From the NCBI RefSeq assembly GCF_008087665.1, contig NZ_CP042912.1, forward strand, positions 5,890,001 through 5,954,000: DNA of 64,000 nucleotides. Direction: 5' to 3'. The notes below the pieces were generated by a model. That model saw only the letters and a program-made list of their open reading frames with translations, made no database searches and was not told the DNA's origin. Shown piece by piece: positions 26,651 through 35,979 of the stretch (position 1 is the stretch's first letter; each line of letters starts with the position of its first letter). The DNA comes from Mariniblastus fucicola. GTDB taxonomy: Bacteria; Planctomycetota; Planctomycetia; Pirellulales; Pirellulaceae. The position numbers were made by a program, and so were the translations under genes.

Positions 26651-27787
26651 TTACCGCAGCGGCGGCGGAGTCACTTCAGTCACGCGAACGAGCAAAAACC
26701 TTTGCCATGGCTCGGGCCGTCGGCGATCAGGCTCCAGCACCCTGTCTTCCAACAGTTCGCCTTGCACCAACACCGCAGCGTCGAGGGATTCGAGTTCAGA
26801 TTCCGATGAAGCATCGAGTTCGTTTCCAGCCTTGAAGTTGGATTCCGAAGTTGAATTCTCTGCGTTTAGCATCGGGAAAAATTCCGACGTATCGACATCA
26901 TCCGTTAGCTCTGAACTATCCGTTGTAAGTCCACGTTCGATCGAGTCCATCCAGTCCGCATGCGCTGGTTCCGTATCGTCGACGACATCGACTTTGGCGT
27001 TGAAGAACAGATCGCCGATCCGCTCCAGCCGATTGGTCGGAGCCACCATCACGGTCTCACCTGGCTGAACCGATATTTCAAACGATAGCGCGCGAAGCTC
27101 TTTCACATCGCGGCGTTGTTGTACTGCAAAGTTTGTCCCGTCGACTCCGATTCGCGAAAGGTTCTGGCCGTAGTGGACTTCGGGGATGAACTGGAGCCTC
27201 ACTGACCCGTCTGGCATCGGCCATGAAGTGATTCGCATGTGGCATTGAGCCAACGAGGCGCGATCCGGAAACTGGCTCTCTCCGACGTAAACGACCCACG
27301 ACGATTTTTGCCGAACCGGCGAGACCTCGACGGTGAAACTCTGGCCACGTTTCTTTTCGACATGCCGGTGTGAAGCCATGCGGTAAATGGGCTCGAGCTT
27401 TCCCGCTTCGGCGAGTTCCAGTTCCTGACCGTCAAGCCATCGCGGATCCTGGATTCGAGGTGCCAACATTTTTTGAATGTCTGGCGTGTTGATGCTTGAG
27501 ATCACCGATACGCGCAACCCGTTGTCGTCGAGTCGCTGCCTGATTTCGAGCGGCAGTTTCTGGTCAGTCGTTTCGACGAAATCGGCAAACTGAGTTTGCT
27601 GCTGGTCGTCAAGTTCCACGACGGCGACGCGAACCGCAACGGAGTCATTTTCCATTTTGGATTTCGGCAGCACGATGCCGTCGCTGCGTTTTTCGTTGAC
27701 TTTCAGATTGCGGCATCCAAAGTTGGTCAGCGCAGCAGCGAGCGCGAGCCAAATCGCAACCGTTGAGATGAATTTTCCCGCGCTCAT
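26651..27787 (-). CDS. Putative lipoprotein of unknown function
   Basis: 378 residues. The N-terminus STVAIWLALAAALTNFGC is a signal peptide with a lipobox-like TNFGC, so Cys25 is probably lipidated. The mature region contains a beta-rich domain with stretches such as QSFTVEVSPVRQKSSWVVYV and SVRLQFIPEVHYGQ (roughly 130-270). An acidic Ser/Glu-rich linker and a short basic end (LEPDRRRPEPWQRFLLVRVT) follow. I recognise no domain. It is divergent from the small membrane protein at 28068. Confidence 0.72.
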   Translation of the reverse strand: MSAGKFISTVAIWLALAAALTNFGCRNLKVNEKRSDGIVLPKSKMENDSVAVRVAVVELDDQQQTQFADFVETTDQKLPLEIRQRLDDNGLRVSVISSINTPDIQKMLAPRIQDPRWLDGQELELAEAGKLEPIYRMASHRHVEKKRGQSFTVEVSPVRQKSSWVVYVGESQFPDRASLAQCHMRITSWPMPDGSVRLQFIPEVHYGQNLSRIGVDGTNFAVQQRRDVKELRALSFEISVQPGETVMVAPTNRLERIGDLFFNAKVDVVDDTEPAHADWMDSIERGLTTDSSELTDDVDTSEFFPMLNAENSTSESNFKAGNELDASSESELESLDAAVLVQGELLEDRVLEPDRRRPEPWQRFLLVRVTEVTPPPLR

Positions 27788-28067
27788 TGCTGCGGATCAT
27801 GGCATGCTATCGCATCCGCTTCAATGCGAATCCGAGACGGTAAACAGCGGCTCAATCGCCCAAACCGGGTAGCGTCGGGACTTGCTGTCAGAATCGAGGA
27901 ATGGTGTTGGGCGTGCGGTTCGAAACATGGGTTTTGGGTTCTGCTACCAGAGCCGTCGAACACAAAGAAAATTTTCTTCAGGACGAAGATTGATTCCAAG
28001 ATCCGGTGCTGGTCGGCGAAAACAGGCTATTGGCCAGCGATCCTCAAATCGAACTCCGGACGAAATC

Positions 28068-28436
28068 ATGTTTCCATCTCTTGTCCTTGCTCAGTCAGCC
28101 CAGGCGACTCAGACCAACTTCCTTGACCGAGTCGACCCTGGATTGCTGTCAGTGGCGATGCTCGTGGCCGTGATCGGCACGTTCATCCTGGCGGTCGTCA
28201 TTGTGGGTTGCGTCGCGACAACTATCCAGCGTGCGATTGCGATCCGCGAGTCCAACAAGTTGATTGTCGATTTGTTGAATCGGGGTTATTCAGCGGATGA
28301 GATCGAGCGAGTTGTTTATGGCAACATCAAGTTCAGCAGAAAAGTCGGCAAGTTCTTCCGCAACGCACGCAATGCGTTTCGCCAGGAAGAGCGATCCCCT
28401 GTACCACCAACGAAGCACACACAGCAGTCCGCTTAA
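28068..28436 (+). CDS. Small membrane protein with C-terminal cytoplasmic helix
   Basis: 122 residues from the ATG at 28068. Longer in-frame starts from 27882 add an unlikely leader. One transmembrane helix lies at about residues 28-50 (LLSVAMLVAVIGTFILAVVI). A charged helical region follows with SNKLIVDLLNRGYSADEIER, the kind of short helical hairpin seen in phage-shock and SHOCT-type proteins. I cannot name the family with confidence. Confidence 0.65.
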   Translation: MFPSLVLAQSAQATQTNFLDRVDPGLLSVAMLVAVIGTFILAVVIVGCVATTIQRAIAIRESNKLIVDLLNRGYSADEIERVVYGNIKFSRKVGKFFRNARNAFRQEERSPVPPTKHTQQSA

Positions 28437-28499
28437 GTTGCCACAATGCAACGGTGGCGCGATGGCGCGGGCTTCAGCTTTGAACGCAGCCCGAAACAA

Positions 28500-29120
28500 T
28501 TATCCCGCTTTGCGAACGGGTTGTTCTGCATACAGATTCTCAAGCTTTGAGTGCAGGATCTCCCAGCGTTTGCTGACATAGTCAAAGCGATCCAGGACTT
28601 CGAATCGCAACAGCTCCAGGGCGAGCTTCATGTACTCATCGGATTCTGTGTTCTCGAAGTGTTCGATGACGCCCTCCATCGACAGCTGGCTATCGATGAC
28701 ATCGTTCTGCATCTGGAGCAAGTGAAATTGCAGACTCTGCAATTGTCGCTCTCGAAGTTTCAGCTCACGTTCCCGATCCGAGTTCGCAGCACCGCGGGCA
28801 TCCATGCTCGTTTGCCACGAAGCAATTTTCTCGTTGAGGCTGTTTTCTTTTTCCTGAAGGCGATCGCGGCGACGTTTCAGATGGCTCGTCAATTCGGCAA
28901 TCTGCAATGGGACTTCGAGTGGCTGGTCCAGGTTGTCGTCGAAGACTTCTTTATCAACATGGACAACGCGGAGTCGTGGCGATCGCGTCGCGTCTTCCCG
29001 AACACTGACATCGTGGCGAGAAGTTCGCCGCGCATCCTGGCCGGGAGCACTCTCAATCTGACCGAGAACAATTGCGGGGTTCGCGACTTTGCGGACGGAT
29101 TCTGAGGCAGGTGTCGTCAT
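28500..29120 (-). CDS. Coiled-coil protein of unknown function
   Basis: 206 residues. The middle (about 85-150) is strongly helical and charged (LKRRRDRLQEKENSLNEKIA; RERELKLRERQLQSLQFHLL), a coiled coil. The N-terminal ~65 residues are basic and disordered in character. No signal peptide or membrane segment is seen. The function is unknown. Confidence 0.72.
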   Translation of the reverse strand: MTTPASESVRKVANPAIVLGQIESAPGQDARRTSRHDVSVREDATRSPRLRVVHVDKEVFDDNLDQPLEVPLQIAELTSHLKRRRDRLQEKENSLNEKIASWQTSMDARGAANSDRERELKLRERQLQSLQFHLLQMQNDVIDSQLSMEGVIEHFENTESDEYMKLALELLRFEVLDRFDYVSKRWEILHSKLENLYAEQPVRKAG

Positions 29121-29385
29121 GGTTCAATCCTTTTTGCATGCTCGTGGAACACTCGGGGCACAGTATTCTCACCTCATTGAAAATCGACAAATTTTGGCCT
29201 CAATCCGCGGAGTAACCACGAACGTCCGGTTCTGCGGGAAAACATGTTGAGCTTTGCCGGTTGTGCGGGCAGGAACGGCGATCGCGAATGAAAACGCGGC
29301 ACGATTGACGGTTGAAGGACGGTCTACCGCATGAAACAATGAGCTGGCCGAAATGGCATCTAAAAAGTGCAACCACAGGAATCTG

Positions 29386-29673
29386 ATGAGAATCGAACCG
29401 CTCGGAGACAAAATCGTAGTCAAACGCATGGCCGCTGAAGAAGTGACTGCGGGTGGAATCCTGTTGCCCGGCAGTGCTCAGGAAAAACCGGCTCAAGGCA
29501 AGGTCCTCTCGGTTGGCAACGGACGCATGCTTCCAGATGGCTCGCGAGCCGGATTCCAGGTTAGCGAAGGCGACCGCGTTTTGTTCTCCAGCTACGCGGG
29601 AAGCGAAATCGAAATCGACGGGAACCACTTGTTGATTATGTCCGAAGCAGAAATTCTGGCAGTCCTTGCTTAG
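29386..29673 (+). CDS. groES: Co-chaperonin GroES
   Basis: 95 residues from the ATG giving MRIEPLGDKIVVKR. An upstream in-frame ATG at 29353 adds an untypical leader. GroES caps the GroEL folding chamber. The mobile loop (AEEVTAGGILLPGSAQEKPA, about 17-36), the EGDRVLFSSYAG segment and the C-terminal SEAEILAVLA fit the family in length and order. No groEL is nearby and no CIRCE inverted repeat is visible in the 265 bp upstream, so it is a solitary groES, possibly one of several copies. Confidence 0.93.
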   Translation: MRIEPLGDKIVVKRMAAEEVTAGGILLPGSAQEKPAQGKVLSVGNGRMLPDGSRAGFQVSEGDRVLFSSYAGSEIEIDGNHLLIMSEAEILAVLA

Positions 29674-29987
29674 CTCGATCGCAAGTCGATCCGTGGCAGC
29701 GGCGATAGCCTGCATTGTCAGACTCAACCGTCCGCATCAATCGCCACATGTCGAACGGCGCGACAACCGGCGTCGACCTGTCGAATGGCGCGTCACTGAG
29801 ACAGAGCGTTTCAAAATCGAGAAACAGGCGATCTTTCATGCGCCTCATACGGCTAAAATAGGTTCGCGCTCGGTTGTGAATGAAGCCCGATATTGGGCCG
29901 CGGCATACGCCTGATTTTGTTCGCAACCTGGCACTAAAAATGCAGTTAGAAGACAGTAACACTGCCGACAAGAATCCGGAGCTATCC
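29674..29987. other. Intergenic stretch between groES and the prenyltransferase-repeat gene
   Basis: No gene, repeat or clear regulatory site is recognised in this 314-bp stretch. An in-frame extension of the next gene up to 29880 looks untranslated. Confidence 0.4.
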
Positions 29988-31481
29988 ATGTACAAGTCAA
30001 TCGTTTGTTGCGTCCTTCTTTTGGTCGCCCTAGGGACATCCTCGCTGCGGGCTCAAACCCAGCCCGATTCCAGGGGCGCAAAATTTCAGCAGCAGCTACG
30101 CCAGACCGCCGACAAAGGCGTCGCGTACCTGCTGGAGAAAGGCCGCGACGAAACCGATGGCTCGTTCAGCAAGCAGCTTAGCCCTGCCGTCACCGGGCTC
30201 TGCATCTCTGCCCTGGTTCGCAACGGCGTCCCGGTTGGCAACAAGAAAGTACAGCAGTCTCTGGCTTTTTTGGAAACGATGGTTCAGCCGGACGGCGGCA
30301 TTTATGGCAAAGGCAGCCATTTGCGGAACTATGAAACCAGTGTCAGCGTGATCGCGTTTCATCAATGCAATGTCGATGGCAAGTACGACGAAATTCTCGA
30401 TCGGGCTTCCAAATTTCTAAAAGGCATTCAGTGGGATGACGGCGAAGGCCATGGCATTGAGTCCAACCACCACGGAGGCCAGGGCTACGGCAGCCACGAA
30501 CGTCCGGACCTCTCGAATACTTCGTTCTTTCTCGACGCGTTAAAAGAACTTGAAGACGACGACATGCAAAACAGCGATGCCGTTCGCAAAGCCCTGATTT
30601 TCACTTCACGCTGCCAGAACCTGGCTTCGCCCTACAACAGCGCAGAATTCACAGAACACATCCCTGAAGGCGACGAAGGCTCGTTCATCTACTCAGCCGT
30701 TGGCAAAGGTGAGACCAAAGTCGAACCAAACTCAACGACACCCGCCGGAGGCCTTCGTGGATACGCGTCGATGACTTACGCCGGACTGAAAACGTTCCTT
30801 TATGCGGGCGTCGACAAAGATGACTTCCGCGTGAAAGCGGCCATGGATTGGATCAGTCGGCATTACGATTTGGATTCGAACCCTGGCATGGGCAAGCAGG
30901 GGCTCTTTTATTACTACCACGTGTTCGCAAAAACAATGAATGCGATTGGCGATCCGAAGCTGAAGGACCACGAAGGCGTCGAACACGATTGGCGGTCGGA
31001 CCTGGTGAGCAAACTGGCATCGATGCAGAAATCCGATGGATCCTGGACGAACGAGCACGATCGCTGGTACGAGGGCGACCCGAATTTGGTGACGGCGTAC
31101 AGCTTGCTGGCGATCAGTTATTGCCAGGATTCGCCAAACCAAAAACAGGACGCGGTTTCGGAAACCGAATCAGAAAAGTCACTTCGCCACGTCGTGATGT
31201 TTGCTTTCAACGACGACGCGAGCAAAGAGCAAATTGCAGAAGTTGAATCTGCGTTCGCTGCGTTGCCGGAGAAGATCGACACGATCACTGGTTTTGAATG
31301 GGGAACGAACAACAGTCCTGAAGGGCTCAACGATGGCCTCACTCACTGCTTCCTGGTGACCTTTGACAGCGAGGCCGGGCGAGCGGAGTATCTGCCTCAT
31401 CCGGCTCACAAAGCATTCGTTGATATCTTGAAGCCAATCCTGAAAAAGGCTGTGGTGATCGACTATTGGACCAAGGACTAG
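29988..31481 (+). CDS. Secreted prenyltransferase/squalene-cyclase-repeat protein fused to a Dabb domain
   Basis: 497 residues from the ATG giving MYKSIVCCVLLLVALGTSSL, a signal peptide cleaved near RAQ. Residues ~30-385 contain alpha-alpha barrel repeats of the prenyltransferase/squalene-oxidase type. Recognisable repeats include GVAYLLEKGRDETDGSFSKQ, FLETMVQPDGGIYGKG, FLKGIQWDDGEGHG and KLASMQKSDGSWTNE, each with a QxxDGxW-like end. The last ~95 residues (LRHVVMFAFNDDASKEQ to DYWTKD) form a stress-responsive Dabb alpha/beta barrel. The cyclase Asp motif (DXDD) is not seen, so terpene cyclisation is unlikely. The function is unknown. The fusion of the two folds in an exported protein is unusual. 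Confidence 0.82.
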   Translation: MYKSIVCCVLLLVALGTSSLRAQTQPDSRGAKFQQQLRQTADKGVAYLLEKGRDETDGSFSKQLSPAVTGLCISALVRNGVPVGNKKVQQSLAFLETMVQPDGGIYGKGSHLRNYETSVSVIAFHQCNVDGKYDEILDRASKFLKGIQWDDGEGHGIESNHHGGQGYGSHERPDLSNTSFFLDALKELEDDDMQNSDAVRKALIFTSRCQNLASPYNSAEFTEHIPEGDEGSFIYSAVGKGETKVEPNSTTPAGGLRGYASMTYAGLKTFLYAGVDKDDFRVKAAMDWISRHYDLDSNPGMGKQGLFYYYHVFAKTMNAIGDPKLKDHEGVEHDWRSDLVSKLASMQKSDGSWTNEHDRWYEGDPNLVTAYSLLAISYCQDSPNQKQDAVSETESEKSLRHVVMFAFNDDASKEQIAEVESAFAALPEKIDTITGFEWGTNNSPEGLNDGLTHCFLVTFDSEAGRAEYLPHPAHKAFVDILKPILKKAVVIDYWTKD

Positions 31482-31825
31482 AAGTGGTCCGGCTTCACCG
31501 ACATTGGCGTCTTTCGTGCACGGAATCAGGCGAAACAGCGTCTTTGCTCAATGGTATTGTTTCGACTAAATCCAATGTAAGCGGACCTCGTTTGCGACAC
31601 AAATACAGGTTGAACCGTCGAGAATTCGGGAATTCTTCTCGGTGGAGCAGATTCTGGCAGATTGCGGAAATGAGTCCAAAGCTGTTCAAGATCTTCAGCC
31701 AACATTTCCGAAAGAGCGGTAATTGCGGCTTTGTGTCGCTTCCCGGGGCGGTCGACTGTTTTTTCCATTGACAGGCTCTGGCCGATCGAGGATCATTTGC
31801 GACTCGAAAAATGCGGAGAAAATAG
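31482..31825. other. Intergenic stretch upstream of rplX
   Basis: No gene is seen in this 344-bp stretch. The sequence just before the rplX ATG holds a GGAG ribosome-binding site. It must carry the private promoter of the solitary rplX gene, but no clear promoter is recognised. Confidence 0.4.
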
Positions 31826-32152
31826 ATGAAAATCAAGAAAAGCGACACCGTTCAAATCATCAGCGGCAAAGACAAAGGCGTCACTGGAAAAGTGATTTCT
31901 GTTGATCATGCCAAGGATCAAATCACGGTCGAAGGCGTCAATGTCGTCTTCCGTCACGTGAAGCCAAGCCAAAAGAATCCTCAGGGCGGACGCTTGGAAG
32001 TTTCGCTTCCTGTTCCGGCTTCAAAGGTGATGGCGCTGTGCCCAAAGACGAACAAGCCAACTCGCGTCGGTTACCGTACGCTTGAGAATGGCACCAAAGA
32101 ACGTTTCGCCAAAAAGAGCGGCGCGTCGATGGGCGAAGTCTGGAGCAGCTAA
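31826..32152 (+). CDS. rplX: 50S ribosomal protein L24, outside a ribosomal operon
   Basis: 108 residues. The KOW motif is at the start (VQIISGKDKGVTGKVISVD, residues 9-27). The body has VEGVNVVFRHVKPSQKNPQGG and a conserved LCPKTNKPTRVGYR, as in bacterial L24. It binds 23S rRNA early in 50S assembly. Length and motifs are normal. L24 normally lies inside the S10/spc gene cluster between L14 and L5. Here it stands alone with its own terminator, so either the cluster is split or this is a second copy. The start is supported by a GGAG box 9 bp upstream. Confidence 0.95.
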   Translation: MKIKKSDTVQIISGKDKGVTGKVISVDHAKDQITVEGVNVVFRHVKPSQKNPQGGRLEVSLPVPASKVMALCPKTNKPTRVGYRTLENGTKERFAKKSGASMGEVWSS

Positions 32153-32182
32153 CGCTTCTGGCTGACAACCGAATTTGAGAAG

Positions 32183-32210
32183 GCCGCTGAAAATCGCCAG
32201 CGGCTTTTTT
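32183..32210 (+). terminator. Rho-independent terminator of rplX
   Basis: A 7-bp stem GCCGCTG / CAGCGGC with an 8-nt loop is followed by six T. Confidence 0.9.
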
Positions 32211-32268
32211 CATGCGCCGCCGGATCGCGACGACGCATGCATTCAAACAAGGTTGCGAGCCAGAAGAT

Positions 32269-33516
32269 CTACTTCTCGCCAATCGCCTGGTCGGGCCGCA
32301 TGCGAAACCAGATCGCAATCGCCACAACATTCAACACGGCTGCGAAAACGAAAAAAGCACTTGGTCCGCCGAAGTAGCTCTTGATCGTCGGGAACGCGAG
32401 TGCTGTCGCGAATGAGCCCAGGTTGCCCGCCATGTTCATCGTTCCGGAAACCGCACCGGCGCTCTTGCCGCCGATGTCCACGCAGTAAGACCACGACGGA
32501 CTGAGCGTCATGTCGGCTCCGAACAGTGCCAGCGTGAAAAACAGAATCGTGCTGGTCGCATCCGTCATCTGCAAACTGCAATACAAGCCAATCGCTGCGA
32601 GCGTGAATCCGATGATTGCAGGGATGCGGCGCGACCACACCAGGCCGGATCGAACGAACAGAAAGTCGACCAAGAAACCCGAAAACCAGTTCCCTGCCGC
32701 GCCACCGATCAGCGGTAACGCACACAGCAAACCGGCGGTCGACGGGTTCAGGTCGTAGGTCTCCTTCACGTATGGAAACAGCCACGTCAAGGCAAAGAAG
32801 AAAGTAAAGTTGCTGCAGAAGTACTGAATCATCGCCAGCCAAACTGATGTCGATCGGATGATCGTCGCGAAAGGAATCTGACTGACGCTCTCGCTGCTAA
32901 CCTGTTGTCGGTTGGCCAGAATGTATTCTTTCTCTGCCTCAGAAACCCGCGGATGTTCGGTCGGATCATTGCGAAAGACCAGCACCCAGATCGCGGCAAA
33001 CACGATTCCGACGCCGCCCAGAATGTAGAACGCTCCGCGCCAGCCGACCGCGGCGATCAACATCGGCATCAGGAACATCGCCGCAGCACCGCCCAGTCGT
33101 GAGGCAGAAAAGTTGATGCCCGTCACGAGCCCACGTTCCTTGACGGGATACCAGTTGAACGTCGCCCGAGCCAAACCTGGAAAAGCGCCGGCTTCGGTGG
33201 CGCCAAAGATAAATCTGGCGATCAGTAGCTGAACGTATCCGCCAACCGCGCCGGTGACCGCCGTCATCAGCGACCATAACCCCACGATGCATCCGAGCAA
33301 AGCTCGCGGTCCGGTTCGATCGGCCAGCGTTCCCGTTGGCGTTTGAGCGAGCGCGTACCCGAGGGTAAATATCGCCATCGCCCAACCCCACTGGACGTCG
33401 GTGAAGCCAAACTCTTCGACCATCGCTTCTTTCGACGTCGAAATACAGGCTCGGTCGATGTACAGCAGCAGCGACAGACAGAAAGTAAGCGCGACCAGAA
33501 GAAAGCGAAATGGCAT
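32269..33516 (-). CDS. MFS transporter of the anion:cation symporter type
   Basis: 415 residues with about 12 hydrophobic helices. The N-terminus has LLYIDRACISTSKEAMVEEF, and the loop after helix 2 has the MFS-like LAQTPTGTLADRTGPR. Further on, RFIFGATEAGAFPGLARATF and GLVTGINFSASRLGGAAA match the ACS family (hexuronate and other organic anion importers). The central charged loop (about 200-220) is typical. The substrate is not predictable and no catabolic genes are adjacent. Confidence 0.9.
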   Translation of the reverse strand: MPFRFLLVALTFCLSLLLYIDRACISTSKEAMVEEFGFTDVQWGWAMAIFTLGYALAQTPTGTLADRTGPRALLGCIVGLWSLMTAVTGAVGGYVQLLIARFIFGATEAGAFPGLARATFNWYPVKERGLVTGINFSASRLGGAAAMFLMPMLIAAVGWRGAFYILGGVGIVFAAIWVLVFRNDPTEHPRVSEAEKEYILANRQQVSSESVSQIPFATIIRSTSVWLAMIQYFCSNFTFFFALTWLFPYVKETYDLNPSTAGLLCALPLIGGAAGNWFSGFLVDFLFVRSGLVWSRRIPAIIGFTLAAIGLYCSLQMTDATSTILFFTLALFGADMTLSPSWSYCVDIGGKSAGAVSGTMNMAGNLGSFATALAFPTIKSYFGGPSAFFVFAAVLNVVAIAIWFRMRPDQAIGEK

Positions 33517-33666
33517 GATTGATCTTTGGCTAAGCGTGGTGGTTCATGCCATCAATTTATCACGGAATGAACACCAAAGAGCGATCGGGATGCCAATTAA
33601 GCTGCCATATCAACTTCTGCCATTTTGAAGCTGCGCCGTTGCAACGGCTTTCACTCGCACCGCTGC

Positions 33667-34239
33667 CTACGAACCGTTGCCGGGAGCCTGATGCGCCGGA
33701 TGTTCGTGGTACAGATGACTGTGAACCATGTGGATGTGACTGCGAAGGTGAAGTGTATTCTTGGCGATATCCTTGGCTCGCAAAACGTCTTCGTGATCGC
33801 CAAGCAACACCACCAGGCTATGTCCGTCTTTGACCAGTTGCTCGTACTCTTCGAGCGTTGGAACATCGACCGAATCGTCTTCGACTGCGTGGTCGACTCC
33901 GGCCATACCACCCATGATCGCACCGGTCATGCCACCCATGATTGCCATCCCCAAAGCCAAGCCTGGAAAGGTCGTCAACAGTCCGGCCAGCAAACCGGCA
34001 CCCGCTCCGACGCCGCCCCATTTGACAGTGCTTTCGAGCATCGAACTCTCGGTCGTTTCGTGATCCTCTGGCGTCTCGACTTCAGGAGCCTCGCTGTGCA
34101 CGTTGTGTGTCACCAATTCGATCCGGTCGAGCGGAAATCCTGCATCGTGATAATTTTCGACAAGCGTTTTCGCGGTCTTGAGGTCCTCGAAAACGACGAC
34201 GAGTGCCTTCGGGTCCGTTGCTGATGGTTTCTGATTCAT
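33667..34239 (-). CDS. General-stress-type protein with glycine-rich hydrophobic segment
   Basis: 190 residues from the ATG giving MNQKPSATDPKALVVVFEDL. An upstream ATG at 34296 adds 19 residues. The N-terminal alpha/beta part (FEDLKTAKTLVENYHDAGFP) resembles the domain of general stress protein 17M and low-temperature-induced proteins. A glycine-rich hydrophobic stretch follows (VGAGAGLLAGLLTTFPGLALGMAIMGGMTG, shown only in part by motif, residues ~74-105). The C-terminal half has a second alpha/beta segment ending in a His-rich tail (HIHMVHSHLYHEHPAH) that could bind metal. The function is unknown. Confidence 0.68.
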   Translation of the reverse strand: MNQKPSATDPKALVVVFEDLKTAKTLVENYHDAGFPLDRIELVTHNVHSEAPEVETPEDHETTESSMLESTVKWGGVGAGAGLLAGLLTTFPGLALGMAIMGGMTGAIMGGMAGVDHAVEDDSVDVPTLEEYEQLVKDGHSLVVLLGDHEDVLRAKDIAKNTLHLRSHIHMVHSHLYHEHPAHQAPGNGS

Positions 34240-34510
34240 CTCGCTGATTCCATTGAAGTCGGATAGAGAAAAGCCCTTCGCGATCGAAACGAGCAACGCG
34301 AAGAAAGCAGACTACCCAAAAGCAAACTCCGTGCCGCGCCCCGGAACCCGCAACCATCGCGTTCGACGGGTATTGGTTGCTTCATGTCGCGCACTTTGAT
34401 GTGCGAAAACGCACGTCACGGACCAATCCTGAATTCAAATTCGGGGATTCCGCCAGTCGCCGGTTAGCCAACAGCAGGAGTTCGTAACGTAACCTCTGTT
34501 GCCATTTCGT

Positions 34511-35977
34511 TCAGGCAATCTTCGTGACCACAATGCTGTCGTGAACTCCCGGAATCAGTTCGGTGTCGCTGACGGTAACGACCTGGTCTCCAGGCCCGAG
34601 CGAGAAAAAGCGTGTCGCAAAATGCTCGGAAAGCTGTCGAATCTGCTCGGAGCTGAAACTTGCGTTGCTGACCACGGGAACGATCCCCCAATACAGGCTC
34701 ATCTGCCGCGCGCTGTGCAGCGAATCAGTGATGCAGACCGTCGGCAAAAAGTCACGATGCTTTGATTTCAGCAGCGCGGTTTCGCCGGTGCTGCTGGCGA
34801 TCACGACCAGCTTGGCATCGATTTGCCGTGCAATGTCGGCGGCCGCAGAAGCCAGCACTTCCGAAGTCACGTTTTTTGCCAATTGATTCGCCGGAAGCGT
34901 CTTGGCTGGAACCGCCTGGAAAGTTTTCTCTGTTTCGACCATGATTCGATTCATCATCAAAACCGATTCGACTGGATACTCACCGACTGCCGTTTCACCG
35001 CTGAGCATACAGGCATCGGCACCGTCAAGGATCGCATTGGCGACATCGGAAACTTCTGCTCGCGTCGGCTGCTTGCAGTTGTGCATGCTCTCAAGCATCT
35101 GCGTCGCGACGATCACCGGTTTGCGATGCCGGGAACAGCAATCGATGATGCCTTTTTGAGCGAGCGGCGTTTGCGCAATATCGATCTCGACTCCCAGATC
35201 GCCCCGGGCCACCATGATCCCGTCCGCAGCGGCAACGATGGAATCCAGATTGTCGAGCGCTTCTCGTTTCTCAATTTTCGCAATCACAGGAGCCTGGCTT
35301 TTGGCGTCGCGCAGGACTTGCTTTAGCGATTCGACTTCCGATGCATTCCGCACAAAGCTCAAGCTGACAAAATCAGCCTCGACCGTTGCGGCCCACTTGG
35401 CGTGTTCGACATCAATCGCGCCGAGCGCCGGAATACTCAGATTCGTGGCTGGCAAGTTGACGCCCTGACGTGTCCGCACAACGCCGCCGTCGCTGACTTC
35501 GCAAACCAGGCGATCGTTTGTTTTCTCTTTCACGATCAGCCTGGAAATTCCGTCCGCCAGTACAATCGTGTCGCCGACCGAAACTTCAGAGATCAGTGGC
35601 TGGTAGAGGCAAACCAACTCATCGGGATTGTTTGTTTCGATGCCAGGAACGAAGCAAACAGTTTCTCCGTTGACGAGCGTGATGGCATCGTTGAGCAACT
35701 TTCCCAATCGTATCTTTGGTCCGGCAAGATCGACCAGAACTCCAATGGAAGCTCCCATGCTCTGTGAGACTTCGCGAATATTGGCAATGATTTTTTCTTT
35801 GCCAGCAATGGATCCGTGAGCCATGTTGAATCGAAACACATCGACTCCGGCTATAATCAACTCCTTAATTTTCTCTTTTGATTTCGACGCAGGTCCGGCG
35901 GTCGCTACAATTTTCGTGCGAGCAAAATTTCTGTTTGCGGGATTGGCGTTCAAAAGATTTACCTTTTCGTTTGGCAT
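34511..35977 (-). CDS. pyk: Pyruvate kinase
   Basis: 488 residues. It converts phosphoenolpyruvate and ADP to pyruvate and ATP. Motifs in order are TKIVATAGPASKSKEKI near 20, FRFNMAHGS near 48, VIAKIEKREALDNLDSIV near 232, GIMVARGDLGVEI near 254, and KPVIVATQMLESM near 287. The C-terminal domain includes SSTGETALL, so it is a normal type II enzyme. The start ATG gives a 20-residue leader before the conserved core, longer than usual. A TTG ten codons in is an alternative. The start codon lies only 2 bp from that of the divergent NYN gene. Confidence 0.95.
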   Translation of the reverse strand: MPNEKVNLLNANPANRNFARTKIVATAGPASKSKEKIKELIIAGVDVFRFNMAHGSIAGKEKIIANIREVSQSMGASIGVLVDLAGPKIRLGKLLNDAITLVNGETVCFVPGIETNNPDELVCLYQPLISEVSVGDTIVLADGISRLIVKEKTNDRLVCEVSDGGVVRTRQGVNLPATNLSIPALGAIDVEHAKWAATVEADFVSLSFVRNASEVESLKQVLRDAKSQAPVIAKIEKREALDNLDSIVAAADGIMVARGDLGVEIDIAQTPLAQKGIIDCCSRHRKPVIVATQMLESMHNCKQPTRAEVSDVANAILDGADACMLSGETAVGEYPVESVLMMNRIMVETEKTFQAVPAKTLPANQLAKNVTSEVLASAAADIARQIDAKLVVIASSTGETALLKSKHRDFLPTVCITDSLHSARQMSLYWGIVPVVSNASFSSEQIRQLSEHFATRFFSLGPGDQVVTVSDTELIPGVHDSIVVTKIA

Positions 35978-35979
35978 AA

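Noticed and set aside
29121-29385. CIRCE heat-shock operator upstream of groES
   Set aside because: No TTAGCACTC-N9-GAGTGCTAA or close variant is present.
31495-31848. 117-codon minus-strand frame upstream of rplX
   Set aside because: It overlaps the rplX start and has no domain or credible start signal.
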